Below are positions 55,858 through 64,000 of a stretch of 64,000 nt of DNA, piece after piece. Made by a program: the position numbers and the translations under genes. Source of the stretch: Pseudomonas mucoides (GTDB taxonomy: Bacteria; Pseudomonadota; Gammaproteobacteria; Pseudomonadales; Pseudomonadaceae); contig NZ_JACOPW010000002.1 of NCBI RefSeq assembly GCF_015461845.1, positions 124,001-188,000 of the forward strand, written 5' to 3'. The notes under the pieces are model-generated. The model saw nothing but the letters and a program-made list of their open reading frames with translations. It did no database searches and was not told the origin of the DNA. How positions within the stretch are numbered: the stretch's first letter is position 1; each line of letters starts with the position of its first letter.

Positions 55858-56350
55858 CACCCACATTTTGGCTATCCCGCCTGGCGCCAAATTGATAACC
55901 AACGCGTTGCGGTAGTCTGTAATCCACTTACCATCAAATGCGCAAAAAGCTTTTTCCTTCCTTGCGCATTATCGCCCTTGTCGTCTCGGGGGCGTCGATC
56001 ACCATTTGGTAAGTTTGCGGTTCGACAAGAGACTGCCAGCGTACGTAAATCTTTTTTGGCAAGTCCGCCCCAGTTACATTCTTACCTTTGCCGATTCCTG
56101 GCTTTTCGGGCCACCCTCTAGGGTCGCCAGTGTTGTTAGGAGGCGTCTGTATGGCAGCAGTGCCACTCATCGCTCGCGGATAAACCTGCTCTTTGATATC
56201 GACTACATCAGCCGATTCAATCCACACTTCCATGTAATTCGGCGCTGAAAAGCCCAGGCGCCATGATTTGTAAGGCATTGCCTCGCTGTTGGCGAAAGTG
56301 TAACCACTGAGCAAAAATGCACAAATCGTACTTCGCAAGAAACTCCTCAT
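55843..56350 (-). pseudogene. Decayed fourth DUF2931 copy
   Basis: The frame starts like its three neighbours (MRSFLRSTICAFLLSGYTFAN) but the lipobox Cys is Tyr. At about 55955-55965 an extra base in an A-rich run breaks the frame, giving an early stop (MRKEGKSFLRI). In the correct frame the homology resumes (CAFDGKWITDYRNALVINL, APGGIAKMWVMGS) and then stops where other copies continue with C...EV. It is both frameshifted and truncated. Confidence 0.85.
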
Positions 56351-56368
56351 CAGACTGCGTTGGCTCTT

Positions 56369-57022
56369 TCATTTCCAGGAATCATAAGGCACGCCATATT
56401 TTTCAACGTAGGCTTTGGAAACGCCGGAAAGGGGGCGGTAGTGACCTCCAGACTTACCTTCGTATGGGCCACGCGGATCAATCACGGCTTTTACCGTGGT
56501 CACCTCGATCGGCGTCATGCATGGACCGCCAACCCAGACTTTGGCAATACCTCCGGGGACCAGCCTTATACCGATTGACTGACGATAGCCAGTGATCCAT
56601 TTCCCATCGGCAGCGCAGAAAACCTTTTCACCCTTAAGCATAATCTCCCGAGTAGCCTCAGGGATTTTAACCACCATCAAGTAGGTTTGCGGTTCGACCT
56701 GCGACTGCCAGCGGACATAAATCTGCTTGGGCAAGTCGGCCCCTGTCACATGCTTACCGCTGCCGATGCTAGCTCTTTTCGGCCAACCTCGCGGATCGCC
56801 AGAATTGTTGGGAGGCTTTAACATGGAGGCAAGACCACTCATCGCACGTGGGTATACATGGTCCTGAATATCGACAACATCGGCGGTTTCGATCCAAACC
56901 TCCATGTAGTCAGGAGCCGAGAATCCCAAGTACCAGGATTTGTAAGGCATTGAGTTGCTGCTAGCAAATGCGCAGCCACTGAGTAAGAGCGTGGTGAGGC
57001 TGAATTGTAAAAATTTTCTCAT
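56369..57022 (-). CDS. DUF2931 lipoprotein (third intact copy)
   Basis: A 217-residue lipoprotein with lipobox LLSGC (MRKFLQFSLTTLLLSGCAFA). The DUF2931 body includes YKSWYLGFSAPDYMEVWIET, PPNNSGDPRGWPKR, VTGADLPKQIYVRWQSQVEP, FCAADGKWITGYRQSIGIRL and RGPYEGKSGGHYRPLSG. It is the most diverged of the intact copies in its signal and C-terminal region. Like the other copies it is probably anchored in the outer membrane facing the periplasm, where a Tle1-like lipase acts. Confidence 0.85.
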   Translation of the reverse strand: MRKFLQFSLTTLLLSGCAFASSNSMPYKSWYLGFSAPDYMEVWIETADVVDIQDHVYPRAMSGLASMLKPPNNSGDPRGWPKRASIGSGKHVTGADLPKQIYVRWQSQVEPQTYLMVVKIPEATREIMLKGEKVFCAADGKWITGYRQSIGIRLVPGGIAKVWVGGPCMTPIEVTTVKAVIDPRGPYEGKSGGHYRPLSGVSKAYVEKYGVPYDSWK

Positions 57023-57043
57023 TAGGACGTCACGACTCTGTCG

Positions 57044-57694
57044 CTACCAAGAACCATAGGGCACACCAAACTCTTTGACATAAGCTTTGGATTCATCAGA
57101 TAGAGAATCGTACTTGCCACCGGATTTCCCTTCATATGGGCCTCGCGGATCAATCACGCCCTTTACCCTAATTACCTCGATCGGAGTAAGGCATGACCCT
57201 CGTACCCAAACCTTGGCTATGCCACCGGGCGCCAAATTGATAACCAATGCGTTTCGGTAGTCTGTTATCCACTTGCCATCGGCAGCACAAAAAGCCTTTT
57301 CGCCCTTGCGCATGATCTCCTGAGTCGCCTCGGGTAAGTTGATCACCATCTGGTAAGTCTGGGGTTCGACCAAAGATTGCCAGCGGACATAGATTTTTTG
57401 GGGTAAATCCGCCCCAGTCACATTTTTACCTTTTCCAATGCCAGGTTTCTGAGGCCATCCTTTAGGGTCACCTGAATTGTTGGGAGGTCTTTGTATCGCG
57501 GCGGTGCCACTCATTGCACGGGGATACACCTGTTCCTTTACATCGACCACATCAGCTGACTCGATCCAAACCTCCATGTAATCGGGCGCCGAGAATCCCA
57601 AGTACCAGGATTTGTAAGGCATTGGCTCGCTGTTGGCGTATGTGCAACCACTGAGCAAAAATGCGCAAATCGTAGTTCGCAAGAAATTACTCAT
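57044..57694 (-). CDS. DUF2931 lipoprotein (second copy)
   Basis: A 216-residue lipoprotein with lipobox LLSGC (MSNFLRTTICAFLLSGCTYA). It is close to the first copy and to the decayed copy (YPRAMSGTAAIQRPPNNSGD, DYRNALVINLAPGGIAKVWV). It follows the first copy after 18 bases and precedes the third by 21, so all are one transcript. DUF2931 genes beside VgrG/lipase genes are commonly seen in Pseudomonas and are candidate immunity proteins; this has not been shown for this locus. Confidence 0.86.
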   Translation of the reverse strand: MSNFLRTTICAFLLSGCTYANSEPMPYKSWYLGFSAPDYMEVWIESADVVDVKEQVYPRAMSGTAAIQRPPNNSGDPKGWPQKPGIGKGKNVTGADLPQKIYVRWQSLVEPQTYQMVINLPEATQEIMRKGEKAFCAADGKWITDYRNALVINLAPGGIAKVWVRGSCLTPIEVIRVKGVIDPRGPYEGKSGGKYDSLSDESKAYVKEFGVPYGSW

Positions 57695-57712
57695 CAGGCT
57701 GCTTTGGCTCTG

Positions 57713-58366
57713 TCACTTCCAAGAATCATAGGGCACACCAAACTTTTCGATGTACGCTTTGGACTGGTCGGATAGCTTGTCGTACTTGCCGCCAGACTTA
57801 CCTTCATAAGGTCCTCTTGGGTCAATTTCGGCTTTTACCTTAGCCACTTCTATCGCTGGCAGGCACGATCCCATTACCCACACTTTAGCCATCCCTCCGG
57901 GTGCCAGATTTATTACCAATACCTCGCGGTAGCCTGTTATCCATTTTCCATCAGCAGCACAAAAGGCTTTTTCACCCTTGCGCATAAGTTCCCTGGTCGA
58001 CTCGGATATCTCGATAACCATTTTATAAGTTTGAGGTTCAACCAATGATTGCCATCGGACGTAGATTTTTTTGGGTAAGTTTGCTCCAGTTACACTCTTA
58101 CCTTTGCCCGGCCCCGGCTTTTCCGGCCAGCCTCTAGGGTCGCCCGTGTTATTGGGAGGACTCTGTATCGCAGCAATGCCACTCATGGCACGTCTGTATA
58201 CTTGGCCTTCGACATCAATAACATCAGCTGTTTCGATCCAGACGTCCATGTAGTTAGGTGCTGAGAAACCCAGGCGCCAGGCTTTGTAAGGTAGCGTTTC
58301 ACTGTTGGCTAACGTGCATCCACTGAGCAGAAAGGCGGCGATAGCGACGCGTAAAAAGTTACTCAT
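57713..58366 (-). CDS. DUF2931 lipoprotein (first copy, next to the effector)
   Basis: A 217-residue lipoprotein (MSNFLRVAIAAFLLSGCTLA, lipobox LLSGC). Its ATG lies inside the 3' end of the VgrG-lipase gene, an eight-base overlap that couples the two. Body motifs are YKAWRLGFSAPNYMDVWIET and FCAADGKWITGYREVLVINL. Direct translational coupling to the toxin domain marks it as the likely cognate immunity protein. Confidence 0.87.
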   Translation of the reverse strand: MSNFLRVAIAAFLLSGCTLANSETLPYKAWRLGFSAPNYMDVWIETADVIDVEGQVYRRAMSGIAAIQSPPNNTGDPRGWPEKPGPGKGKSVTGANLPKKIYVRWQSLVEPQTYKMVIEISESTRELMRKGEKAFCAADGKWITGYREVLVINLAPGGMAKVWVMGSCLPAIEVAKVKAEIDPRGPYEGKSGGKYDKLSDQSKAYIEKFGVPYDSWK

Positions 58367-61300
58367 TTGGATGTACCGTACGTACAGAATTTACGTCTGG
58401 TCGATTGATGAAGACTATATTCAAGTCACTATTGTTTCGATTTTTAGCGGCGTTCCAGTTGTCAGATAAATGAACGTAACGTTGGAAGAGCAGTTCCTCT
58501 TCCTGTGAGGTCAGCCCTATTGTTTTGCTTTTCCCCTGAGCGTACGACAACAATTTTTCGGAGATAGGTATGAGCTCCGCAGGTAGCGCCAGTCTTGGGT
58601 TGCTCTCGGGGATTTGTCCAAAAGGCACTCCATTTTCAACGGCTAGTTCGCGCATGATCCGAAAGTAGATCAAGGACAGTTCACTGCGGACCTCTCGTTG
58701 ACTGCTGACAGCGGCATAAACGTGTTTCATATCTTTGCGGTTTTCTTTGCCCGTAGTACGAAACGGCACCTCCCACGTACGGATCTCCAATGGGAGGTTA
58801 TATTGGGCCAATTGATCCTGTAGCCGCCTCAAGTCCTCTTGGGCAACTTTGTAACTGTTAGCTTCAACAAAAGATGTCCTTTCGTCTACCGGGCTCCTAC
58901 GCGGTTTGCTGAGCAGTATCCGCTCTCTCGCCTTAGGTAGATAGCCGCCACCGAGGTCCGAGTGCACGCCCGGCAAAATAATATCGGCAGCCCCAAGACT
59001 GTTTAACGCAAAATTGTAACGTCGCTCATTTCGAGCGACTAATTGGACTACTTTCTTCGCGGCGCCTGGTGCTAGATGGATATTGATCCCTGGGTTAAAA
59101 GCATTATTACCATTCCAATCTCCTACCAGCGGGTTGGCAATGGCTGCAACTGTGTCGTAGACGCCGATGAAATTTATGGAGATGTCGGTATTTGGCTTCC
59201 ATGCGAAGCTGTCCGATAACATTGGCGATCCCGCCGGCAGCGCTTTAGCGAGAATACTTTGGCTACCTTTTAGTATTTCATTAGCAAAGTCTCTTGCCGC
59301 CGCAGAGCCTCGACTGAATCCGAAAATGTCGAACTCAATGTTCGAAATACGCTTATCAGGATTGTTGTTTTTAAAGAGTCGGATCGCCTGAATAAATAGC
59401 TCGGGAGTCTCTTCTACCCGCGCCCGGACACCTTGTGCACCTATGCCTGTGCCTTGTGAAAAAGTCGAGTCCTCCTCGATACTGCTGGTGCCGATCCCAT
59501 CCACATAAATCGATAAACTCGCCCTTTCTGCATCAATAGGCAGCGCTTCATCCACTTGGTTCTGATAAAGGTCATACAGTCTGGCTACGTTACTGACATC
59601 ATTGCCATAACTGTTGTCCGGGCTACTTCCTTTGCCGTCGTAGCCTAAAGAAGCGCAGAACTGACGGATGTCCTCGGCCATATCTTGCAGGTTTACATCC
59701 GGAGCGAAGCAACCATAAACACGCTCGCTATTGTTACGGTTATTCCCCGTACCATCAAAGAACATCCCAATCCGCAACGTAATTTCTTCCAGCTCAACCT
59801 CTTCTTCCTCTTCCTCCAGCTCTTCCTCCTCAGCCGGACGTGCTGCCTTAGGCTCCAAATCAGCCACCGCATTAAACTTGCCAACCGGCGGAGCACTCAG
59901 CAGTTTCCCTGCTGCGGCCGCCGCTGCTGCACCCGGAATAATCGGCGGAAGAATCTTAATCCCGCTCCCCGAACCCGGCGCACCACCCGAATTGGTCTTC
60001 ACCTCAGCCCCACTAATCGTCACGCCCCCGGCATCCACCTTGACGAAACTCCCGCCAGCCTTGGCCGTCAGTTCCATCCCGCCTTCAACTACCACCTTGT
60101 CGCCAGCGTTGTAGTGAATCTCTTCTCCCGCCTCGACGAACTGCGCCGTGCCGACCTTCACATGCTGGGTCGCCGCCACCGTCAGGTGATCATCGGCCCG
60201 CGCTTCAGTCTTGCGGTCCAGGTGAGTGATGCGGTGTTCTTCAACCTTGAACTCGCTGAAGACATTGGCCTCGACCGTGTCGTGCCGCTCGTTGCCGATG
60301 CGGATTTTCTGGTCGTGTTCGATGTTTTCATCCCAGTCGCGCTGGGCGTGGAGGTAGATCTGTTCCGCGCCTTTTTTGTCTTCGATGCGAAATTCGTTGT
60401 AGCCCTTGCCGCCCGGTGAGCTGAGGGTCTTGAAGGTGCTGCGGGTTTTGTTTGCCGGCAGGTCGTAGGGGACGACGTTTTCCTTGTGGTACAGGCAGCC
60501 GGTGACCAATGGCTGGTCGGGGTCGCCTTCGAGGAAGGTGACGAGCACTTCCATGCCGACGCGCGGGATGGCGATGCCGCCGTAGGCACTGCCGGCCCAA
60601 CCGGTGGCGACGCGCAGCCAGCAGCTGGTTTTGTCGTTGGCCTGGCCGTCGCGGTCCCAGAAGAATTGCACTTTGACGCGACCGTATTCGTCGCAATGGA
60701 TTTCTTCGCCCGGCGGGCCGGTGACGATGGCGGTCTGGCTGCCGAGGACTTGCGGTTTCGGGTGTTCGAGGGCAGGGCGGTAGTGCGCGTCCCACGGCGT
60801 GGCGAGGAAGCGGTTGCGGTAGCCCTGGTGGAAATCGTCTTTGTTGTGGGTGACGTCGCTGGTGATGTTCTCGCCGAGCACTTGCGGCTGTTTGCCTTCG
60901 TGGACCACTTCCAGCAGCAGCCAGAGATCGTTCCATTCGCTGCGCGGGTGTTCGCTGAGGGCCATGAAGTGGCCGCTGACCAACGTCGGTTCGTCACCTT
61001 TGCCTTCAGCGAGTTTGTAGTCGCTGCGATGGCGTTCCAGCGCACGGGTCGCCAGTTGTTTACCGCGTTCGCGCGTGAGAAAGAGGCCGGGGTAATCGTA
61101 GTCTTCGAGGTCCGGGGCGACGCCGCTCTTGGCGGCGCCTTCGGGCAGGATGCGTGGCTTTTCAAAGTCGTAGTCGCGGCGGCTGACGCGGCTGGTGCGG
61201 GTTTCCAGGCGCAGGTTGAAGCGTTTGATCACCGGTTTCTCGGCGGCCATGCCGGAGTCTTGCTGGTAGGCCACGGGCGAGAGTTTGCGGAAAACGGTCT

Positions 61301-61853
61301 GGTCATCGCCGAACACCAGCGTGTGGCCGCTGGCACTGTGCTGGAAGTGGAAGTGAATGCCTTCTTCTTCGCACAGGCGCTGGATGAAATGCAGGTCGGA
61401 TTCGTCGTACTGCACGCAGTAGTCGCGGTCCGGGTAAACCGCACCGAGCTGAAAACTGTACGCGTCAGCGAGGATGCCGCGCGCTTCCAGGACCTGCGCG
61501 ATGATCTTCGGCACGCTTAACTGCTGGAAGATTTGCTGGTCGTGGTTGTGGCGCAGGTACGCCAATTGCGGGCACAGGCTGATGCTGTAGCGGGTCAGTT
61601 TTTTACCCGAGTCGCCTTGCTCGATTCGATAGACCAGGCCGTGGATGAGGCCTTTGCCGGTTGCGCCGAAGGTCAGGCAACCTGGTTTGTGCAGAATGTC
61701 TTCGAGTTTCAGGTCGGGGCGGGCGCTGACCAGCTCGATGTCGAAACAGAACGGCTGGTTGAGGGCTTCACGGCCGACGAAACTGAGGACTTGCAGGTCG
61801 GCGGAAACACCTTCCAGCGTGAGGGAAATATGGGTTGCGTTAGCGTCCAGCAT
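58359..61853 (-). CDS. vgrG: VgrG spike protein fused to a Tle1-like (DUF2235) lipase
   Basis: A 1164-residue evolved VgrG. Residues 1-620 are the gp27/gp5-like spike core (ISLTLEGVSADLQVLSFVGR, DRDYCVQYDESDLHFIQRLC, RVKVQFFWDRDG, WAGSAYGGIAIPRVGMEVLV). A low-complexity Ala/Pro then Glu-rich linker spans about 640-690. From about 697 the DUF2235 lipase follows: FFDGTGNNRNN, nucleophile Ser847 in FDIFGFSRGSAAARDFAN, and LPGVHSDLGGGYLP near the C-terminus. The spike would pierce a neighbour and deliver the lipase to its periplasm. No hcp, PAAR or T6SS structural genes are here, so this is an orphan vgrG island. Confidence 0.92.
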   Translation of the reverse strand: MLDANATHISLTLEGVSADLQVLSFVGREALNQPFCFDIELVSARPDLKLEDILHKPGCLTFGATGKGLIHGLVYRIEQGDSGKKLTRYSISLCPQLAYLRHNHDQQIFQQLSVPKIIAQVLEARGILADAYSFQLGAVYPDRDYCVQYDESDLHFIQRLCEEEGIHFHFQHSASGHTLVFGDDQTVFRKLSPVAYQQDSGMAAEKPVIKRFNLRLETRTSRVSRRDYDFEKPRILPEGAAKSGVAPDLEDYDYPGLFLTRERGKQLATRALERHRSDYKLAEGKGDEPTLVSGHFMALSEHPRSEWNDLWLLLEVVHEGKQPQVLGENITSDVTHNKDDFHQGYRNRFLATPWDAHYRPALEHPKPQVLGSQTAIVTGPPGEEIHCDEYGRVKVQFFWDRDGQANDKTSCWLRVATGWAGSAYGGIAIPRVGMEVLVTFLEGDPDQPLVTGCLYHKENVVPYDLPANKTRSTFKTLSSPGGKGYNEFRIEDKKGAEQIYLHAQRDWDENIEHDQKIRIGNERHDTVEANVFSEFKVEEHRITHLDRKTEARADDHLTVAATQHVKVGTAQFVEAGEEIHYNAGDKVVVEGGMELTAKAGGSFVKVDAGGVTISGAEVKTNSGGAPGSGSGIKILPPIIPGAAAAAAAGKLLSAPPVGKFNAVADLEPKAARPAEEEELEEEEEEVELEEITLRIGMFFDGTGNNRNNSERVYGCFAPDVNLQDMAEDIRQFCASLGYDGKGSSPDNSYGNDVSNVARLYDLYQNQVDEALPIDAERASLSIYVDGIGTSSIEEDSTFSQGTGIGAQGVRARVEETPELFIQAIRLFKNNNPDKRISNIEFDIFGFSRGSAAARDFANEILKGSQSILAKALPAGSPMLSDSFAWKPNTDISINFIGVYDTVAAIANPLVGDWNGNNAFNPGINIHLAPGAAKKVVQLVARNERRYNFALNSLGAADIILPGVHSDLGGGYLPKARERILLSKPRRSPVDERTSFVEANSYKVAQEDLRRLQDQLAQYNLPLEIRTWEVPFRTTGKENRKDMKHVYAAVSSQREVRSELSLIYFRIMRELAVENGVPFGQIPESNPRLALPAELIPISEKLLSYAQGKSKTIGLTSQEEELLFQRYVHLSDNWNAAKNRNNSDLNIVFINRPDVNSVRTVHPNE

Positions 61854-62265
61854 GCCTTGAATTCCGTCCTTTGGATAAGCTGGGGCGGATGGTGCAGGAT
61901 TAAACGGCCTCGTTCAAGGCGCAAATGGCGTACGTGCGGATGCCTTGTGCTATCAGGAAAACCCTTAGGCACAAGGTATGGGTCAATGAATGCGGGGCAT
62001 ATTTCGTCATCTGTTCCTGAACACGACAGCGTCACGCAATTGCGGCGACCGGGAATCGACAGTCATTTTCAGACTTTCGGGGTGGTGACCCTGAGATTGG
62101 CGGTGTGTGTTACACCGCCATCGCGAGCCGGCTCGCGATGAGGGCCTTACATTCAGCGCAATTCCAACTGCCCGCCTGGAACGTATCACCTGAGCCTACG
62201 GTGTCGGCGCCCTAAGTATTTGTATTGCGCGAAGGTTTCAACATGGGCCTCTTCGCGACGTCGTC
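61854..62265. other. Gene-free region upstream of vgrG with a hairpin
   Basis: About 412 bases. CCTTGTGC (61943-61950) faces GCACAAGG (61969-61976), a stem with an 18-base loop on the upstream side of vgrG. A short REP-like palindrome lies at 62120. No gene is seen. The vgrG promoter must lie here, but no confident -35/-10 or sigma-54 site was found. Confidence 0.45.
62120..62139. repeat. Single REP element, perfect 20-bp palindrome
   Basis: ATCGCGAGCCGGCTCGCGAT is its own reverse complement. It is the core of the first REP family occurring alone, just beyond the 3' end of the secreted repeat-protein gene side of the gap. Confidence 0.75.
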
Positions 62266-63450
62266 TCAGGGCAGGACTTCAGCCATGAACGCTCCATTCG
62301 GAGAAATGGCAGTGAATGGACTGGGTTCACCCCCTCCCACCATAGTGAACTCCGGCGGCTCCGACCCCACGATATTGCCAACCACTTTGCGTCCATCGTT
62401 TTCTTTTTTCAGCAGCAGGACATTATTATCGCTGACCCGTTTGACCCGACCGTAAGTCTGACCTTTTGGCGCAGTGACAATGTTGATGGCAATGTCTTGA
62501 GGGTGCCAAAAGCCGGGGTTTGGAGTGCCGTCCAAAGTGTGGTAGTCGAGGGCAATGTTCCCGCTGCTATTAACGGCCACACCAACAACGCTTGACATAA
62601 AATTATGCAAGTCTAGGACTTTGGGCTCGGAATTTTCCCCATCCCAGTAGGTTGCCATGGGCTTGTTGTTCGATGAAACACAACTCCCTACATATCGGTT
62701 TGCATTATTGACCGCTCGAATCTCGCAAGACGAGTAATTCGCCGGGACGTTTACATTGACGGCGATGAAGCCAGAAATATCTCTGTAGGCAATTTTCGCA
62801 ACGCCTTTCCCCGCCTCATCACGGCAGTTGAGCGCGACACGAGGCGCGTCAGGTGCCATCTGATCGTTGATCGCAACCGCTTGGCAGTTATCCCTGGGGG
62901 TTGACACCGTCATCGGGGTTTTAGCGTCTACTGAGGTCCACATCGTTGCAGTGGCACGACCATTTTTGTCGATGCTTTGCCCCACAACAAACCCACTGTT
63001 GTTGTAGGCAACTGCTTTTGTACTGACATCGTCCGGGTTTCTCTGGTCCTGAAAAATGCTGCGAAGTGGCTCCAGTTTAGTGGCGACGGTATAGGGCGGT
63101 TTCCAGATTGTCCCGAATTCCAGGCCGTTGGTTTCTTTACAGTTGCCTGAGACAGTTCCGTCGATACCAATTCCCAGAACTCTACAATCCTGCCCTTGCA
63201 CAAGGCTTGGGAGGACGATCGAACCGGTAATGTTATCTGAGCTCCAGACGATCACCGCTCCGTTGGATGCCGTGCAGTTACCCACCGCACGTTTATAGTT
63301 GTTGATGTCGATCACTTCGCACGAGGAAAACTCTTTGGCCATGCGAATTTGCAGATTAGTAGTGGCCATCGTGTCCGTTCCGTACGCCAAAGCAAATGCG
63401 GCCAGTATCGCGTTCAGCGACGTTAGATTTTTAATGATCTTCCGTTTCAT
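62266..63450 (-). CDS. Secreted HAF/propeller-like repeat protein
   Basis: A 394-residue protein with a signal peptide (MKRKIIKNLTSLNAILAAFA, cut near TMA|TTN). The body has repeats with alternating polar beta-strands and conserved Cys/Asn-Gly turns (CEVIDINNYKRAVGNCTASN, CEIRAVNNANRYVGSCVSSN), reminiscent of HAF-type extracellular repeat proteins and predicted propellers. GGAG lies seven bases before ATG 63450; starts further up lack support. It is A+T-rich compared with the core genome. Function unknown. Confidence 0.65.
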   Translation of the reverse strand: MKRKIIKNLTSLNAILAAFALAYGTDTMATTNLQIRMAKEFSSCEVIDINNYKRAVGNCTASNGAVIVWSSDNITGSIVLPSLVQGQDCRVLGIGIDGTVSGNCKETNGLEFGTIWKPPYTVATKLEPLRSIFQDQRNPDDVSTKAVAYNNSGFVVGQSIDKNGRATATMWTSVDAKTPMTVSTPRDNCQAVAINDQMAPDAPRVALNCRDEAGKGVAKIAYRDISGFIAVNVNVPANYSSCEIRAVNNANRYVGSCVSSNNKPMATYWDGENSEPKVLDLHNFMSSVVGVAVNSSGNIALDYHTLDGTPNPGFWHPQDIAINIVTAPKGQTYGRVKRVSDNNVLLLKKENDGRKVVGNIVGSEPPEFTMVGGGEPSPFTAISPNGAFMAEVLP

Positions 63451-63563
63451 TTTCTGCTCCATCTTGTTAGCGTGTGGGCTCGAACCAGACTGTTGTTCAG
63501 GTCCGTAACAGCAACACTGCAAGAAGAGTTAATATCAAAAAATGAAGCTCGACTACTGTCAGA

Positions 63564-63589
63564 TCTAACAGTGGACGGCCACTGTTAGA
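63564..63589. promoter_or_regulatory. Perfect 11-bp-arm dyad upstream of the secreted repeat-protein gene
   Basis: TCTAACAGTGG and CCACTGTTAGA pair exactly around ACGG. No T-run follows on either strand, so it is not a normal terminator. It lies about 115 bp before the repeat-protein start and could be an operator or a repeat of unknown type. Confidence 0.5.
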
Positions 63590-63678
63590 GTGTATGTACT
63601 GGCCGGTTGAGATCGTTGTTTTCTGGTCGTGAAGGACTCGCCCCCGGCAGTTTCCGTTTATGGCGGAGGGACGATTTA

Positions 63679-64000
63679 TCAGATGAGTTGCTGCCGATAC
63701 GGCAAATCCGGCCCGGTCTTGCTACACGTCAACGCCGCCGCCGTCACCGCGAACTTCAACATCCCGTCAATCTGTTCACGGCCGAGCGATTGCACACCTT
63801 CCACCGAATCCAGCTGTTGCTCGGTCAACCACGTAATCAACGCCGCCTGGAACGTATCGCCAGCCCCCACCGTGTCGGCAATCTTCACCGAACTGGCCGG
63901 CACCGACCACGAACCATGAGCCCGGCTAAACACCGTCGCGCCTTCGCCACCCCGGGTCAGGAACACCAACTGACAGCGATGCTGCAGCCAGCCTTCAATC
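63679..64000 (-). CDS. C-terminal part of a PfkB-family sugar kinase (runs off the window)
   Basis: The final 106 or so residues of a ribokinase/fructokinase-type enzyme. The anion-hole and catalytic Asp motif is KIADTVGAGDTFQAALITWL; FLTRGGEGATVFSR is the preceding ATP-site strand. The frame is open to the right edge, so the start is outside. A fructokinase or ribokinase is likely; the substrate cannot be fixed from this part. Confidence 0.85.
   Translation of the reverse strand, partial: IEGWLQHRCQLVFLTRGGEGATVFSRAHGSWSVPASSVKIADTVGAGDTFQAALITWLTEQQLDSVEGVQSLGREQIDGMLKFAVTAAALTCSKTGPDLPYRQQLI

Noticed and set aside
61854..62265. Sigma-54 promoter for vgrG
   Set aside because: No GG-N10-GC pair with flanking consensus was found on the minus strand.

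Overview
The window reads as a chromosomal segment of a Pseudomonas fluorescens-group bacterium. This rests on recognised gene families rather than a database search: a complete fapABCDEF functional-amyloid operon, a Pseudomonas-type gnd-zwf pair, DUF1652, DUF2790 and DUF2931 proteins, cptA, lpxO and nhaB, high-GC third codon positions, and many REP-type palindromes of the Pseudomonas kind. No rRNA, tRNA, CRISPR array, insertion sequence or phage was seen.

Layout. 1-9.9 kb is metabolic: a LysR/nitrilase pair, a LEA-type lipoprotein, an NCS2 purine permease, a LysR gene divergent from a polyamine-binding protein and an agmatinase-like ureohydrolase, then an aldo/keto reductase divergent from a WYL regulator. 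10-12.3 kb carries an AFG1/ZapE-like ATPase, a DinB protein and a GNAT. 12.4-16.8 kb has a TonB siderophore receptor with a Fur-box-like site and the phosphoethanolamine transferase CptA. 17.5-20.8 kb is a tightly coupled gnd-zwf-HAD operon, followed by nhaB and a delta-60 repeat protein. 24.7-31.1 kb is the amyloid locus: a sigma-54 activator converging on fapF, the six fap genes, a sigma-54-like promoter before fapA and a hairpin between fapC and fapD. 31.4-46.3 kb is housekeeping and envelope: NAD-precursor uptake (pnuC plus kinase), a chemoreceptor, uppP, azoR, an MFS transporter, ybiT, lpxO, ku and a soluble sugar dehydrogenase. 46.3-50.1 kb is a little-studied module: a GNAT-C39 peptidase fusion divergent from a RimK-like ATP-grasp ligase, which is broken by a 7-bp tandem duplication, and a CorA-like membrane protein.

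50.2-51.4 kb holds a threonine dehydratase of IlvA catalytic-domain length, preceded by a leader ORF with isoleucine codons and a terminator/antiterminator pair, i.e. a candidate attenuator. Ecotin and small Pseudomonas-specific genes follow to 54 kb. 54.1-61.9 kb is an accessory type VI secretion island read as one minus-strand unit: VgrG fused to a Tle1-like (DUF2235) lipase, three intact tandem DUF2931 lipoproteins (likely immunity), a decayed fourth copy joined to the tail of another gene, and a Sel1-repeat protein followed in frame by a duplicated C-terminal fragment. This island is visibly richer in A+T from the lipase domain onward. A secreted repeat protein and the end of a PfkB sugar kinase close the window.

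The stretches most worth following are the RimK/GNAT-C39 module with its frameshift, the dehydratase attenuator, the T6SS effector-immunity island with graded decay, and the control elements of the fap operon.
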